Assembly: GCA_014529385.2 (NCBI GenBank)
Contig: CM043971.1
Coordinates: forward strand, 92,561,340-92,625,339
Direction of reading: 5' to 3'
Length of the DNA: 64,000 nucleotides
Source of the DNA: Adiantum capillus-veneris
Lineage: Eukaryota > Streptophyta > Polypodiopsida > Polypodiales > Pteridaceae
Shown here: positions 46,483 through 58,114 of the stretch, one piece after another
Layout of the letters: each line of letters starts with the position of its first letter
Position numbering within the stretch: position 1 is the stretch's first letter
Notes under the pieces: generated by a model
What the model saw: the letters and a program-made list of their open reading frames with translations, nothing else
Told to the model about the DNA's origin: nothing
Databases searched by the model: none
Translations under genes and position numbers: made by a program

Positions 46483-48351
46483 ATGTCTGACAGTTTTAGT
46501 AAGATTGTTACGGAGAAGCTTGAGAAAAATAAATACCCTGCATGGAAGTTCAGAATAACAAATTTCCTAAACGGAAAAGGTTATTGGGACTATGTAGAAG
46601 GAGACAATGAAAAGGAACCAGAGATTCCCGAGGCAAATGCTACAGAAGAACAAAGGAAAGCTTTGAGGGACTGGCAACAAGGCCAGAGCAAAGTGAAGTA
46701 TTGGCTTTCTATGAGCATCACAGATGGCATGATGGGCTATCTACAGGATGCTGAAACCCCCACCATTGCATGGAGAAACTTAGGCAGAGTGTTCGAGGTG
46801 AACACCAAGGCCAGGAAGCTTCAACTAAAGTCGGAGCTAAATCAAGTTAAGAGGAACAACCTCTCAATCAATGATTATGCCTTGAAGATCAAGAGTATCA
46901 TTGAGGCTCTTCGATCTATTAAAGTCTCAGTGGAAGACGATGACATTGTCCGTGCATGTTTGGATGGTCTAGGAGATGAGTATGTACATTTCAGGTCTTC
47001 CATGAATACAAGAGACGACATCCCCGTGTTACAAGATTTGATTTCTATGCTTATTCTTGAGGAGAAGAACCTTGATACATCTTCTTCTCATGGCAGAAAT
47101 AATTCTGAACATGCCTTCTATTCTAACTCCAACAGAGGTAGAGGTAGAGGTCGTGGTCGAGGCCCAAGGGGTTGCAGGGGCCAATTTCTGGAAGGTCAAT
47201 CAAATCAAAACAATACAGGTGGCAGGGGAAACCAGTCTCAAGGCAGAGGGAGTCAAAGAGGTCGTGGTGCAGGATCAAGCAGGCAGCAACATACTCCAGA
47301 TAGCAGAGAATGTTGGACTTGTGGTGAAAGAGGTCACATGTCACGTGACTGTCCAAAGGGAAAAGCAAGTGGAAAGAGAGAACATGGAAACTATGCGTCT
47401 ACTAGCAGAGATGCAGATGACATCAAAAACGAGCGCATGTTTGTTATGCAGCATGTAATGAATACAATGACTGCAGAGAATTACACCCAAGATGATGTTT
47501 GGTATGTGGATTCTGGTGCCTCTAATCACATGACGTCTCGTGGAGAGTGGTTTAGAGATATGCGCAAACCAGATGTGTCAGGCTATGTGCAGACACGAGA
47601 TGACACAACTCACCCCATTGCTCATGTAGGGGACATACCTCTAAATACGAAGAGTGGGAAATCAAAGTACTTAGCAGATGTACTTCATGTCCCAAAAATT
47701 ACAAAGAATCTTGTTTCTGTTGGACAAATGGTTGAGCAGGGTTTGCAGGTTCGCTTCAATCCAAATGGCTGTTATGTAGAAGATTTCCAGAATGGCTGTA
47801 AGCTGATCACAGAGGGAAAATGTGTGGGCAAAATGTTTACGCTGAATGTAGACATGCCTGAGGTAAAAGCTGCATTATTTGCACAGGGCACAGGTGTTGT
47901 GGCTGATGTTGACATTTGGCACAAACCCATTGGCCATGTCAATGATCAGAGATTGCACAGCATGCAATCAAAACAAATTGTAAAAGGTTTGCCCAAATTC
48001 AAGGTGGTTGGAATGCATAAAGTGTGTGCAGCATGCCAGTTTGGAAAACAGTCAAAGGGCTCATTTCCACATGAGCGCAATGCATGTAAAAAGCCACTTG
48101 AGGTGGTGCACACAGATGTTTGGGGTCCAACGGATACTGCAAGTATACATGGTTGGAGGTATTATGTCTCTTTCATTAATGACCATACAAGGAAAGTATG
48201 GGTCTACTTCATGCGTAACAAAAGTGAAGTGTTTGGTCACTTTCAGGACTTCAAAGTCATGATTGAGAAGGAGACAGATATGCAAATCAAGACATTGAGG
48301 TCAGATGGAGGGGGAGAGTACTTCTCCAATGATTTTTCAAATTTTCTGTGA
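46483..48351 (+). pseudogene. Copia B gag, protease and integrase N-terminal part
   Basis: ATG at 46483 (MSDSFSKIVTEKL) starts a UBN2/gag_2-type Gag. An Arg/Gly-rich segment is followed by a CCHC knuckle CWTCGERGHMSRDC at about 276-289. The protease active site is WYVDSGASNHM at about 340. The GAG-pre-integrase zinc region (IWHKPIGHVN) has lost part of its usual HRRLGH pattern. The integrase core begins with VHTDVWGP at about 542 and RSDGGGEY at about 606, the first two acidic residues of DDE. A TGA at 48349-48351 interrupts the frame, which otherwise continues. Confidence 0.95.
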
Positions 48352-48786
48352 ATGCATGGTATACGCAGGCAATTTACATGCAGATGTACTCCACAACAGA
48401 ATGGGGTCGTAGAAAGGAAAAACAGACACATTGCAGAGGTTGCACGTGCATTGATGAATGAGAAGAACATGCCTCATCATTTCTGGGCCGAAGCCGTAAA
48501 TACAGCTGTGTACATTATGAACAGGACACCTATAGCTGCGGTGTATGATGTAACACCTGAGGAAAAGTTTACAGGTACAAAGCCTGATTTGGCACAATTG
48601 AAAGTGTTTGGCTGCATAGCTTACGTGCATGTACCAGATGAGTTGCGTAGGAAATTGGATCCTAAAGCAGAGAAATGTATTCTTGTGGGATATTCCCTTG
48701 AACAAAAGGGGTACAGGTGCTACAATCCTACTACACGAGAATTACGAGTGAGCAGAGATGTAGTCTTTGATGAGATGAGCAGCTGA
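48352..48786 (+). pseudogene. Copia B integrase, C-terminal part
   Basis: Same frame as the preceding segment. HGIRRQFTCRCTPQQNGVVERKNR supplies the third catalytic residue (Glu in VVERKNR). FWAEAVNTAVYIMNR, VFGCIAYVHV, CILVGYSLEQKGYRCYNP and VSRDVVFDE are the typical downstream integrase blocks. It ends at a TGA (48784-48786) where relatives have Trp, consistent with a G-to-A change. Confidence 0.95.
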
Positions 48787-48831
48787 TACAGTAATGCACA
48801 TGGCACTATTGGGGCTGATGTAAAAGATGAT

Positions 48832-49731
48832 GTGGTTGTACAAAATGTGAGGCCACAGTCACAGGTTTTGAGTGGACCACAAGAGTCCTCTTCTCGTGGC
48901 TCTGTTGAGAAACCATGGAATGGTAGACTACGTACACAGGTTACTCCACCAACAGGTACAGGGAATGTATCACGAAAAGGAAAGGAAAAGGTTGATGAAC
49001 CTCCCTTTATGGCTGATGCATCATCAGGTTTTTCACATGTAGACATGGATTCAGATGGTTCTGAACAAAGTCTTGATGAGGAATTTGGAATTCCGGCCGT
49101 CAGGACACCTGGTGTAAGGAAAGTACAAGAAGATGCTAGAGGGCAAAGGAGTGACCCAGGACCGCGCAGATCTAATAGAGTCAAAAATCCAGTTCAGAAA
49201 TTGACTTATGATGGGTATCTAGCGCATCACCAAGCCTACATGGCTAAGGTGATACAGGATGTGGAGCCCACATGTTTTGAGGATGCAGTTGGAAATGTGC
49301 ATTGGGATGATGCAATGAATGAAGAGATGGCTGCATTGGAAGCAAACGACACATGGGAGTTGGTGCCATTGCCAAGTGGCAAGAAAGCTATTGGATGTAA
49401 ATGGGTGTATAAAACCAAGCATAAGGCTGATGGTAACATTGAGCGTCACAAGGCAAGGCTGGTCGCAAAGGGTTATGCACAGACGTATGGCATAGACTAT
49501 GAGGAGACCTTTGCTCCAGTGGCAAAGATGACAACTGTGAGAGCTGTCATAGCAGTGGCTGCATCTAGAGAATGGATTATGCATCAAATGGATGTAAAGA
49601 ATGCCTTCTTGAATGGTGAGTTGCAAGAGGAAGTGTATATGGATCAGCCACCTGGTTATGTCGATCCAGGTTACCCAAATTATGTATGCAGACTTCTCAA
49701 AAGCTTTGTATGGTTTGAAGCAGGGCTCTAG
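48832..49731 (+). pseudogene. Copia B linker and reverse transcriptase N-terminal part
   Basis: Same frame as the integrase. A hydrophilic linker with RRSNRVKNP is followed by RT fingers and palm: [67 protein letters not shown] and QPPGYVDP. A frameshift near 49700 moves the reading to the next segment ([12 protein letters not shown]). Confidence 0.95.
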
Positions 49732-50440
49732 AGCATGGTATGATAGGATTGCCAAGTATCTTGTCAGTATTGGTTTTAGGAGAGCTCATGTTGATCATTC
49801 ACTCTATGTACGTGAGAGTGATGTGGGGATTGTGGTCATTACCATATATGTAGATGACCTTATTATTGTTGGTGACAATGCTATGGAGATTGACCATGTG
49901 AAGGGTCTTCTCAAACAGGAGTTTGAAATGAAAGATTTAGGCGAGTTGCGCTACTTTCTTGGCATTGAGGTGATCAGGACTCCAGAGGGTGTATGGCTAT
50001 CACAGAGACAGTATGCTTTGGACATGTTGTCAAAGTATGGTATGGCTGATTGTAAGCCAATTTCTATTCCCTTGGATGTGAATGCAAAGATGAGTGCAGA
50101 GAAGGGTGATGTTGTTGAGGATGTCAACATGTACAGGAAGATTGTGGGTAGTCTAATCTACTTGACTATCACGAGGCCAGACTTGAGCTATACAGTAGGC
50201 TTGGAGAGTCAGTTCATGCAGCTTCCGAGGAAGCCTCATTTGGATGGAGTACGCCGCACACTTAGGTATGTGCAAGGGACTTTTAACTACGCATTGTTCT
50301 ATGCAGCAGATGCACCATTAGCATTGTATGGGTATACAGATGCAGATTGGGCAGGTAGCATTGTTGATAGGAGATCTACGAGTGGCTTCATGTTCTCTTT
50401 TGGGAGTGCTGCTGTTACTTGGAGCAGAAAAAAAGCAGCC
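49700..50440 (+). pseudogene. Copia B reverse transcriptase C-terminal part and RNase H start
   Basis: The frame contains [33 protein letters not shown] (the YVDD polymerase site), RYFLGIEVIRTPEGVWLSQ, YRKIVGSLIYLTITRPDLSY and GYTDADWAGSIVDRRSTSG (RNase H). A second frameshift near 50430 follows TWSRKK. Confidence 0.95.
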
Positions 50441-50756
50441 TACGATTGCTTTATCGAGCAGAGAGGCCGAGTACAGAGGTGCAGCAGTTGCGGCGTGCGA
50501 GGTAGCTTGGCTACGCACATTACTTGAGGACTTGGGAGTGCAGGTGGACCAGCAGATTGTCATCCATTGTGACAACCTCAGCAGCATGCAGTTGGCTAGG
50601 AACCCAGTATTCCATGCCAGGACCAAACACATAGAGGTCCATTACCACTACGTTCGAGAGCGAGTGTTGGCGGGCGACATCGACTTGGTCTACGTCAGCA
50701 CAGAGGAGCAGATAGTGGATATTTTTACCAAGGCCCTCGGAGTTGAGAAGCTTTGA
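50430..50756 (+). pseudogene. Copia B RNase H C-terminal part
   Basis: In the third frame, ALSSREAEYRGAAVAACEVA, WLRTLLEDLG, IHCDNLSSMQLARNPVFH and TKHIEVHYHYVRERV complete RNase H and the tail, ending at a stop 50 bp before the 3' LTR. Confidence 0.95.
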
Positions 50757-50806
50757 CGTTTCCGGACTATGGTTGGACTCTCCGACATGCAGAGCTCGAG
50801 GGGGAG

Positions 50807-51127
50807 TGTTGAGATGTCTAGCTCTACATCATGAGCTGCCATCCACTACGGGTCTTGGCCGCTTACGACATTTACTCACTGGCGTGTTAGGTGACCGACA
50901 CGGAGGATCTCTTCCAGTGATTCTACAATTGGACTACACTTATAGTGCCAGCCTAGTACGCTTCTAGCAAGTTCCCACTTAGTGACCGCATGTACATATG
51001 TGCTACTTTTCAGTTTTAGCACTTAGTCATTTGTACTCTCTTTTCTGTGAAGAAGAAGAAGAAGCTTTCCATCTCTGTGTGCTTTGTGCTTGTCTTGTGT
51101 AGCTCTCTTGCATCCTCATTCTTTACA
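50807..51127 (+). repeat. 3' LTR of copia element B (321 bp)
   Basis: TGTTGAGATG to CTTTACA, preceded by a polypurine tract and followed by the ATTAC target duplication. Confidence 0.97.
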
Positions 51128-53233
51128 ATTACACCAAATCACGTGCCCAAAGAATTACTCTTAATCCTGCGGTATAACACAATGCGGATAGCTATGGGAT
51201 AAATTACCTCCCTGCATAAAGTGTCTTCATCTCCTCCCTAAACAAAAATAAATAAAGACACATGATGGGAACTCTTACTGAATCTTCCAATTCAAGTGTC
51301 AAAATGAAGCATCTGTTGGTATTTATATTGAGAAATTTAAAATTTTATTGGTTTTCTTCAAGACAAGCTTTGAGCCAATGGGTGTTCTTTCTCATGTTTG
51401 TGCAAGGCGCTAGAGACAACTCCTAGCCCCACTTTTTTTGTCAACATTTCTCTCTCAATTTGTCCATTATTATAAATTTTTACACATTGCATTATCACAA
51501 TGCTACACGTAAAACACACGACATAAGAAAATCCAAGTTTTAAATGTAGATCACAAATGAGCCCAAGTTCTTGAGTTTAGGTTCTTTTGACTATACTTGA
51601 CTTCCACTATTGTGCTTCATTTTGGACTTTGCATAGAATATCATGTTCAAGATGTCACCCACCTTGTGTACACAACCTTGGGAAACTTTTGAATCTTGTT
51701 TGTTATGGCAATGAGTGTAGTGTAAACTCCAATACACAAATATGGTTGTTCACCAAGTAATAGAAGAGTGAGAAATATACATAGAAACATTTGATAGGAT
51801 GTAACTTGGATATATTGTCCTCTGAGGATTCTTGTAGTATAGGATCCTTGTAGTATAGGAAGCGCTACAATGAGGAAATTTGTCCAAAGTAAATATAATA
51901 TCAAAACCTTTCATATATGACTTTCCATCTTATGGTCTCTTATCAATGTGCCAAAAATTACTTCTCATAAACCCAAGTTTTTTTATTGATAACAAAGCTC
52001 TCTTTGAGCGCTTATGTGGTAGTGATGTGTGTGAACACATTTACGACCATCGGGACATTTTTCCCTCACTACAAGGTTTCTCCTCCTGTGCATTGTTTAT
52101 ACACCCATCACTTTAGGGATAACTTATCTTTCCATTTCACACTAAGTAATACTACTCTCTATTGTGTGCCTTGAGCTTCTTTGTCTTCTGCAAGCTTTGT
52201 GTGTTTCCTTGCAACCCTATTTCCAACAATTTTTCCAAAGCCTGCTCGCATGGTAGCTACCTCCATCATTGGTTCTAGCAAAGGTTTAATCAAGGTAGAA
52301 ATTGTGTTGCCAATGTTTCATAGATTGTGCATAGATTGTTCTAAAGAAGTTTAAAATGAGCTTTTACAAGGTATTAATGGTTCTTTCAACACCATGAAAT
52401 CATGCGAGGCCATGCATACCAACAAGTTTGTTGAAGATGACTGCATAAATAAAACCAGTTATATGATAATTGCTAAAGAGAAAAATATCATGGAGTTAAC
52501 ACAAGGTGGGCATGAAGGTATGAATGTACCATTGCTGCTAACAATATGTTTACGAGTACCGATGTAATAATGCAAAATGACGATGCTAATATTGATGCTT
52601 CTTCACTGTTGAGAGAAGAAGGTATCCTTGTTGATGTTTTCTTGGCAGAATTTGCTATGTATGAACAAAGCATTATGGATTGTTATTGTGATGTTAGTAC
52701 CTATTCAGAAGGGGTGCATGAAGAATCTTCATAGCGGTATAATTAAATGGATCTTTGGTTTCCAAAGAAGTGTATGAAGGAGAAGAGGATGTAGACATGA
52801 ATGAAGATTGCGTGCATGAAGTTCTTTGTGTACTTAACGTTTTTGAAATGACTGAAGTGCAGGATATCTAAAAAAATTCTCCTTGTGTTATTTTTCATGA
52901 GTTGCAAGAGGAAGAAACCAATAGTTCTTTGTTACATGATGAGGGTTTTCAAGGCTCTACCAGCCCAAAAGTTGATGAACATTTATAGGTTAGAATCATT
53001 TTTTATGGTCAGCTGAAGTTCCATGTAAAAATGTCTATAATACAGGTAAATATAATGCAAGGGATGCACATGCTTCTTCACTTTTTTGGATGATGTACTA
53101 GCTATAGTTAGGTTTGGATACTCTTCCTACTGATGCTTATGTCACTGACATTATGATTTCCAGTAAAAGGGAGTAAGTGTTCTTATTTGCAAGGTGCTGA
53201 ACTTTTATGGGATGAGGGTGTTTCACTGTGGGT
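51128..53233 (+). other. Unassigned stretch, probably decayed retroelement DNA
   Basis: No gene is recognised. From about 52340 to 53233 the plus strand reads as broken, acidic coding sequence with many stops. It leads directly into the polypurine/LTR junction at 53234, so it is probably the internal 3' part of a decayed LTR element. The 51.1-52.3 kb part is AT-rich and featureless. Confidence 0.4.
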
Positions 53234-53319
53234 CAGAGTCGCCTGAGAGGGAGGGAGTGTTGAGGCGACTCATCACGCAGGTGCCATGGCGCCTAATGGG
53301 TTTCGCCATCGAAACCGTT
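53234..53319 (+). repeat. Polypurine tract plus LTR-edge fragment, copy 2
   Basis: 86 bp with two differences from 39433-39518. The LTR would start at TGTTGAGGCG (about 53259). The GGTTTCG-CCAT-CGAAACC hairpin is conserved. Confidence 0.7.
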
Positions 53320-54454
53320 GTCAGGAGTTTTTTGGAGCAAGGGATTGCGCATTTGTACATACATACGCATGGTGCATCAAATAAATAATTGCCCATTTTC
53401 CAAAGCCAGGTGGTTACGTGGGGCCCACATGTGTACAGGTAGGACAGCATGTACATAGTGCATTGATTTTCACTATCACCAGTACCAGTATGTTTTTTCT
53501 ACAATAATGAGGATTTTATAGCGCGTAAAACTTTTCGAAGAAGTTATCCGCGGGCCGACGACATGAGGTAAGCAGGTGCGTCAGATGGCATCTAGTGGTG
53601 TCAGGAGGGCGAACGGGGTCAATATTTGCACGCAGATGAGGACGGACACAACGTGGGTGTTTTCTTGTGAGAGTTATGCAGAAAGGTCATCATTAGGACC
53701 ACTTTTTGGGGCCACTTCACGTGGTTGCGAGACGCATTATTGAAAAGAAATGAGTGCCAGGTGTGCGGATGATGCAAAAAGGTGACAACTATGCACTGCG
53801 AGGTCAGTTTTTGGCCTGTTTGGGGTCCGTTTGAGGTCATCTAAAAGGCCAAGGGTGCCCAACTAATAAAGCTAAGTGTGGGAACTGAAAAACTGAGAGA
53901 AGACCAGAAAAAACGTGGAGAAGAGAGGAGGAACAGCCGCAGGTGTGTTTTTGCTCATTTTGGAGCTTGTTTTGGCCGTAAACTGCTCATCCGAAGTCGG
54001 ATTTGAGCACTTTGACATTGTAGACTGGGGTTTTGGGCCATTCCGGACGCGATGGTGCTGTCCATTTTGCCAAATTCCCCACTCCTTTCCTGCTATTTTT
54101 CTGCGTAAGTTTCTCGTATGAGCGAAGGTTCTGCTCTAGTTTGTGATTGTATATGGCTTATTTTACCCATATTGTGTGAGCTATTTGCCCCATTGGTGTT
54201 GGCCCAAGCTCAATTGTATCTAAACATCAGAAATTATCCTCTTTTGAGATGATTGTTTTGGGTGTGTGTGTGTCTATGTGGATAGTCTCTCTCCTCTCAC
54301 TCCAGAGGTGTGTTCCCTATCTCGGCCAGGTGTGTTGTCTAAGCCGAGTGGTGCCCCATAGTGTGTGTGTGTGTGTGTGTGTGTATCTTCCCAAGAGTGT
54401 GTGTCGGTTTGTTATAGAGGCACTGTGTGTGTTTTCATCCCGCTCACATTCTTT
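53320..54454 (+). other. Possible 5' LTR and leader of gypsy element D
   Basis: No gene. The stretch contains a (GT)n run at 54361-54383 and ends near CGCTCACA (54448), a few bases before a TGGCGCC-type primer-binding site at 54455. It is therefore a candidate LTR starting near 53259, but I cannot confirm this because the 3' LTR lies beyond the window. Confidence 0.4.
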
Positions 54455-54471
54455 TGGCGCCCCCACTGAGG
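54455..54471 (+). promoter_or_regulatory. Putative primer-binding site of gypsy element D
   Basis: TGGCGCCCCCACTGAGG has the TGGCGCC start seen in primer sites of many plant gypsy elements. It lies about 1.06 kb upstream of the gag ATG at 55517. A tandem CGAGCTT/GGTTACA-rich tract follows at 54500-54600. Confidence 0.45.
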
Positions 54472-54820
54472 ATCTTGTTCGAGTACCTTCTGCTTCGAGC
54501 TTCGAGCTTCGAGCTTCGAGATTCGGGATTACAGATTACAGGTTATAGGTTACAGGTTACAATGACAGGTATAGGTACAAGTGATTCACACAGGTACAGG
54601 TAGCTGGAGTACAGTGATATACTAGCAGTGATGTCACTTCCAGTTGTTGTGGGTATGCATCACTTGGCGCCTATTTGAGCGCATTGTCTGTTGGATTGTA
54701 CGTTACTTGTGGAAACTGCCATTGTACACATTTGTGGAGCCATACTTGGTTGTATTTGGCAGTCCCATCCATTTTTGAGACTTGTTCTGGAAGATAGTCA
54801 TTTCTGAGACTTGACTATAC

Positions 54821-54915
54821 GCGATTTGCATTAGCCTTCGTGTGAGGGTCGATAGCGTGAGGTTTTTATTGAGCTGGGGGATTCTCAAATGTAGAGATCC
54901 TTTCGGTGATACAGG
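54821..54915 (+). repeat. Shared leader motif, copy 2
   Basis: GTGAGGTTTTTATTGAGCTG, GGGGATTCTCAAATG and GATCCTTTCGGTGATACAGG form a motif also present at 1371-1459 and, inverted, at 60851-60940. Here it lies in the leader of gypsy element D. Confidence 0.75.
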
Positions 54916-55516
54916 TAGCTGGAGCACCCTTTTTGTGACCTCGCCATAGGCTATGTACTAGTGATTCCTAATTGATGCTCGGGTTCTATGGTTGACAGTT
55001 TATGCATACATAGACAGTCTATATTTTGGGTTCACACTGCTCTACTTCTGGGGAAACTCTGCCAGAATTTTTCCAAGTTATGATGGCTGGTTTTTTGGTA
55101 TTTTGAGCCATTTATGCTGTTATGCTGCTGAAATTTGGGCAAAAATCAGAGGATAAGTCAGGTGTGCCTTCTTGGGAGCTTCATGGTTGGCTTTAATGGA
55201 TGATCAAAATGGCCCTTAGTTCACTCCTTTTCATTTAACTCAAAGAATTCAGATTAATGTTCATGTGTCCAAGAAGATCTTTTTCCAGCAGTGCATAGTC
55301 TTTATGTTTGGGCCAAGAAGATTGAGAGAGATCCTGGAATGTCCTTTGCATGTTGTCATTCCGATGATTAACTATGAAAACTCATTTGATGTGCATGTGT
55401 TTGTCCTTATCTAAAGTTGAGCTCCATTGAAGTTTCTGGGGATTGGGTAGTGAAACGTTTTGGGTTCTTGCACGTGTGTTCGAAGGGGTTCTCAAAGCAT
55501 CATAATTTGGGTAGCC

Positions 55517-56225
55517 ATGGCTTTCTCTTATCCGGAGTTTCATGGAAGAATTGATGAAGATGTGGAAGAAATTTTGGAAAAGATGGAGGTTTCCTGCATT
55601 AGCAACCAGATTCATGACCCTACGCAAATGTTACGCCTTCTCCAAATTTGTTTGAAGAGTGATGCACGAGTTTGGTCTAAAGAGGAGTTGCGTGTGGTTG
55701 ATCCACCTGTAAGGTTGAGTTGAGACAATCTACGACATGGGTTGGAAGTGGAGTTTGTGAAGATAGAAGATCCTGACAAAGTGTGGCAAGAAGTACAGGC
55801 TTTGGTGCAAAAGGAAGGTGAGCCAATAGATGCGTACATACGTAAGTTTTCATTGGCATGGGAGCGAATGTGCAAGGCCTTAGCACCACAGGTACCCCCG
55901 CCTGACATGATGAAGAAGGACAGGTTCTTGGATGGTCTTTGGGAGAATATACGTTGGAGAGTGGAGCTAAAGAAGCCTAGGACATATGAAGATGCACTAG
56001 AGGTAGCAAGGAACAAAGAGTGGAAGTTGAGGAAAATGAGCCAGTTAGGGGTGGATTCTTTGCCAATGAGGTATGAATTTCAGCCTATAGAGTCTTTACA
56101 AGGTTGCATGTCAGGGGTTCATCATGAACCAGTGGTTCCTCTTACTACTCAGGTTATGCCAGCAGTGGTCACTACATCGGTGCAAGATGATGGGCTAAGG
56201 CAAGACATGAGGCAAGTGGTAGATT
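55517..56225 (+). pseudogene. Gypsy element D gag, 5' part
   Basis: ATG at 55517 begins MAFSYPEFHGRIDEDVEEIL, the start of a Retrotrans_gag domain (capsid). It continues DPTQMLRLLQICLKSDARVW, and after a TGA near 55721 (probable former Trp) with WQEVQALVQKEGEPIDAYIR, KFSLAWERMC and DRFLDGLWENIRW. Gag packages the element RNA. The gene is split at AGATT (56221-56225) by the nested copia element C and resumes at 61749. The TGA and a later frame change make it non-functional. Confidence 0.9.
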
Positions 56226-56417
56226 TGAAGGAGTACGAGCGGAAGTGCGACACGAGAGAGAGTGCGAGAAGAGGAGCACGACGATATGGTGAACTCGCTC
56301 TACTGTAATGTGTAGAGCATAGTGAGTTCTTTTTAGGTTTTAACAAAAGAATATGTGTACATAACTGGCGGCCCGCCCACTTACCTGGGCGACCACATTG
56401 GGCTTTCTACCCCAACA
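56226..56417 (-). repeat. 3' LTR of copia element C (192 bp)
   Basis: TGAAGGAGTA to CCCCAACA on the plus strand; four differences from 61557-61748. On the minus strand a purine-rich tract (GTGGGAGG) precedes the TGTTGGGG start. Flanked by AGATT. Confidence 0.95.
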
Positions 56418-56584
56418 ACCTCCCACTGAAAGTCCAATGTGGTACTTTAAGTGTGAGAGAAGCTACTATACAAGCTAATATACAAGAGATGTAGAGAAGT
56501 GATGTACTACCCTACACCTAACTGCTTGCAAAAATGCGCAAAGCTCTCTGAGGGAAGTCCTTTTGTAAGTAGATCAGCAGGATT

Positions 56585-57172
56585 TTATGTGGTGTGAACT
56601 TTGACAAGCTGAAGTTGCTTATCCTCGAGCATTTCCCTGATGAAATGATACTTCACATCCACATGCTTTGTCTTTGAGTGATAAACTGGATTGCGAGCCA
56701 ATTGTATAGCACTTTGACTATCACAATATAACACAGGAATCTCTTCTTTGATTCCCAAATCTGTTACTAGTCGATTAAGCCAAATTGATTCTTTGCATGC
56801 CTCTGATGCTGCAACATATTCAGCCTCTGTAGTAGACTGAGTAACACAATCTTGTAATCTAGAACGCCATGATACTGCTCCACCAGCCAATGTAAAGACA
56901 TACCCTGACGTAGACCTTCGGTTGTCTAAGTCACCTGCATAATCTGAGTCTGTAAAACCCTTTACACTTAGCTCCTGACTCCCATAGCATATACGCATAC
57001 TCTTTGTAGCTTTCAGGTATCTCAATATTCCTTTCACTGCCTCCCAATGTTTCTTGCCTGGGTTTGACATGTATCGACTTACTACTCCCACTGCAAATGC
57101 AATGTCTCGGCGAGTAGCAATCATTGCATACATCAAACTACCCACTGCAAACGCATATGGAATCTTATCCAT
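56585..57172 (-). pseudogene. Copia C RNase H and RT end
   Basis: MDKIPYAFAVGSLMYAMIAT, RYLKATKSMRICYG, FTDSDYAGDLDNRRSTSGYV (RNase H), CVTQSTTEAEYVAASEACKE, YCDSQSAIQLARNPVYHSKT and DVKYHFIREML are visible. It is separated from the upstream RT by one TAG (57176-57178). Confidence 0.95.
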
Positions 57173-57178
57173 TTCAGC

Positions 57179-57676
57179 CTATTCTTCCTCAGACACAGGA
57201 CAATCTTGTTTGCTAAGTTTCACATATGGTGGCAATGGAACACTCAATGCCTTTCCCTTCTCCATATTGAAACGTTGCAAAACCTTGTCAATATACTCTG
57301 TTTGAGATAACCAAATCAACTTCTTTGATCTATCTCTCTCAATGCGCATACCAAGTATATGACTTGCCTCACCCATGTCTTTCATGTCAAACGATTTTGA
57401 CATCTTTGACTTCAAAGCTGAAATTTCTTCCAAGTGCTTGCCAGCAATCAACATGTCATCCACATACAAAATAAGGATCAGCGAACTGCCATCCTTAGCC
57501 TTCTTTGTATATAGACAGTGATCGAACTCACTACGTTTGTAGCCTTGAGAAAGCATAAACTTGTGGAATTTATGGTACCATGCCCTCGGTGATTGTTTTA
57601 AGCCATAAAGACTCTTTAACAACTGGCATACCCAATCTTCCTTGCCTTTCTCAACAAACCCTTCTGGCTGCTGCAT
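57179..57676 (-). pseudogene. Copia C reverse transcriptase, C-terminal part
   Basis: QQPEGFVEKGKEDWVC, LLKSLYGLKQSPRAWYHKF, LILILYVDDMLIAG (YVDD site), MSKSFDMKDMGEASHILGM and IWLSQTEYIDKVLQRF. It follows a TAA (57680-57682) in the same frame as the preceding RT part and ends at the TAG before RNase H. Confidence 0.95.
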
Positions 57677-57682
57677 GTAAAT

Positions 57683-58114
57683 TTACACGTCTAGATCACC
57701 ATGCAAGAACATTGTCTTGACATCCATTTGGTGCAACACCAAATCTAATATGGCAACCAATGCAAGAAGGCATCTCAATGTAGTCATCTTGAACACAAGA
57801 GAGAAGACTTCATCAAAGTCAATGCCTTGTTCTTGCTTAAAGCCCTTGGCAACAAGCCTTGCTTTGTACTTTGGCTGACTATCATGAGCGGTGATCTTAT
57901 ACCTGTAAACCCATTTACAGGGTAGAGCCTTTTTGCCCCGTGGTAATTTAACTAGCTTCCATGTCTGGTTTTTATGCAGAGCTGTCATCTCTGACTGCAT
58001 GGCCAATTGCCAATTCCCAGAGTCCTTCATTTGCACTGCTTCCTTGTAACATGAAGGCTCATTGCAATCAGTCAACATGACATAGTTCATAGATGGAACA
58101 AACCTATCAGGAGG
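57683..58114 (-). pseudogene. Copia C reverse transcriptase, N-terminal part
   Basis: [60 protein letters not shown] and LALVAILDLVLHQMDVKTMF. A TGA just after RRYGRVT (about 58112) divides it from the integrase frame; a CGA-to-TGA change would explain it. The expected KNAFLHGDL is altered (KTMFLHGDL). Confidence 0.95.

Larger units (their letters stand above)
45881..51127 (+). mobile_element. Complete Ty1/copia retrotransposon B
   Basis: 5247 bp flanked by the target duplication ATTAC (45876-45880 and 51128-51132). The order gag-protease-integrase-RT-RNase H is the copia order. A primer-binding site follows the 5' LTR and a purine tract (CGAGGGGGAG) precedes the 3' LTR. LTR divergence of about 3.1% indicates an old insertion, and the polyprotein carries at least two stops and two frameshifts, so it is non-autonomous now. 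Confidence 0.95.

Noticed and set aside
54455-54471. Confident full LTR call 53259-54448 for gypsy D
   Set aside because: The partner LTR is outside the window, and the 53234 junction looks like a 3' LTR edge, so I list it only as a possibility.
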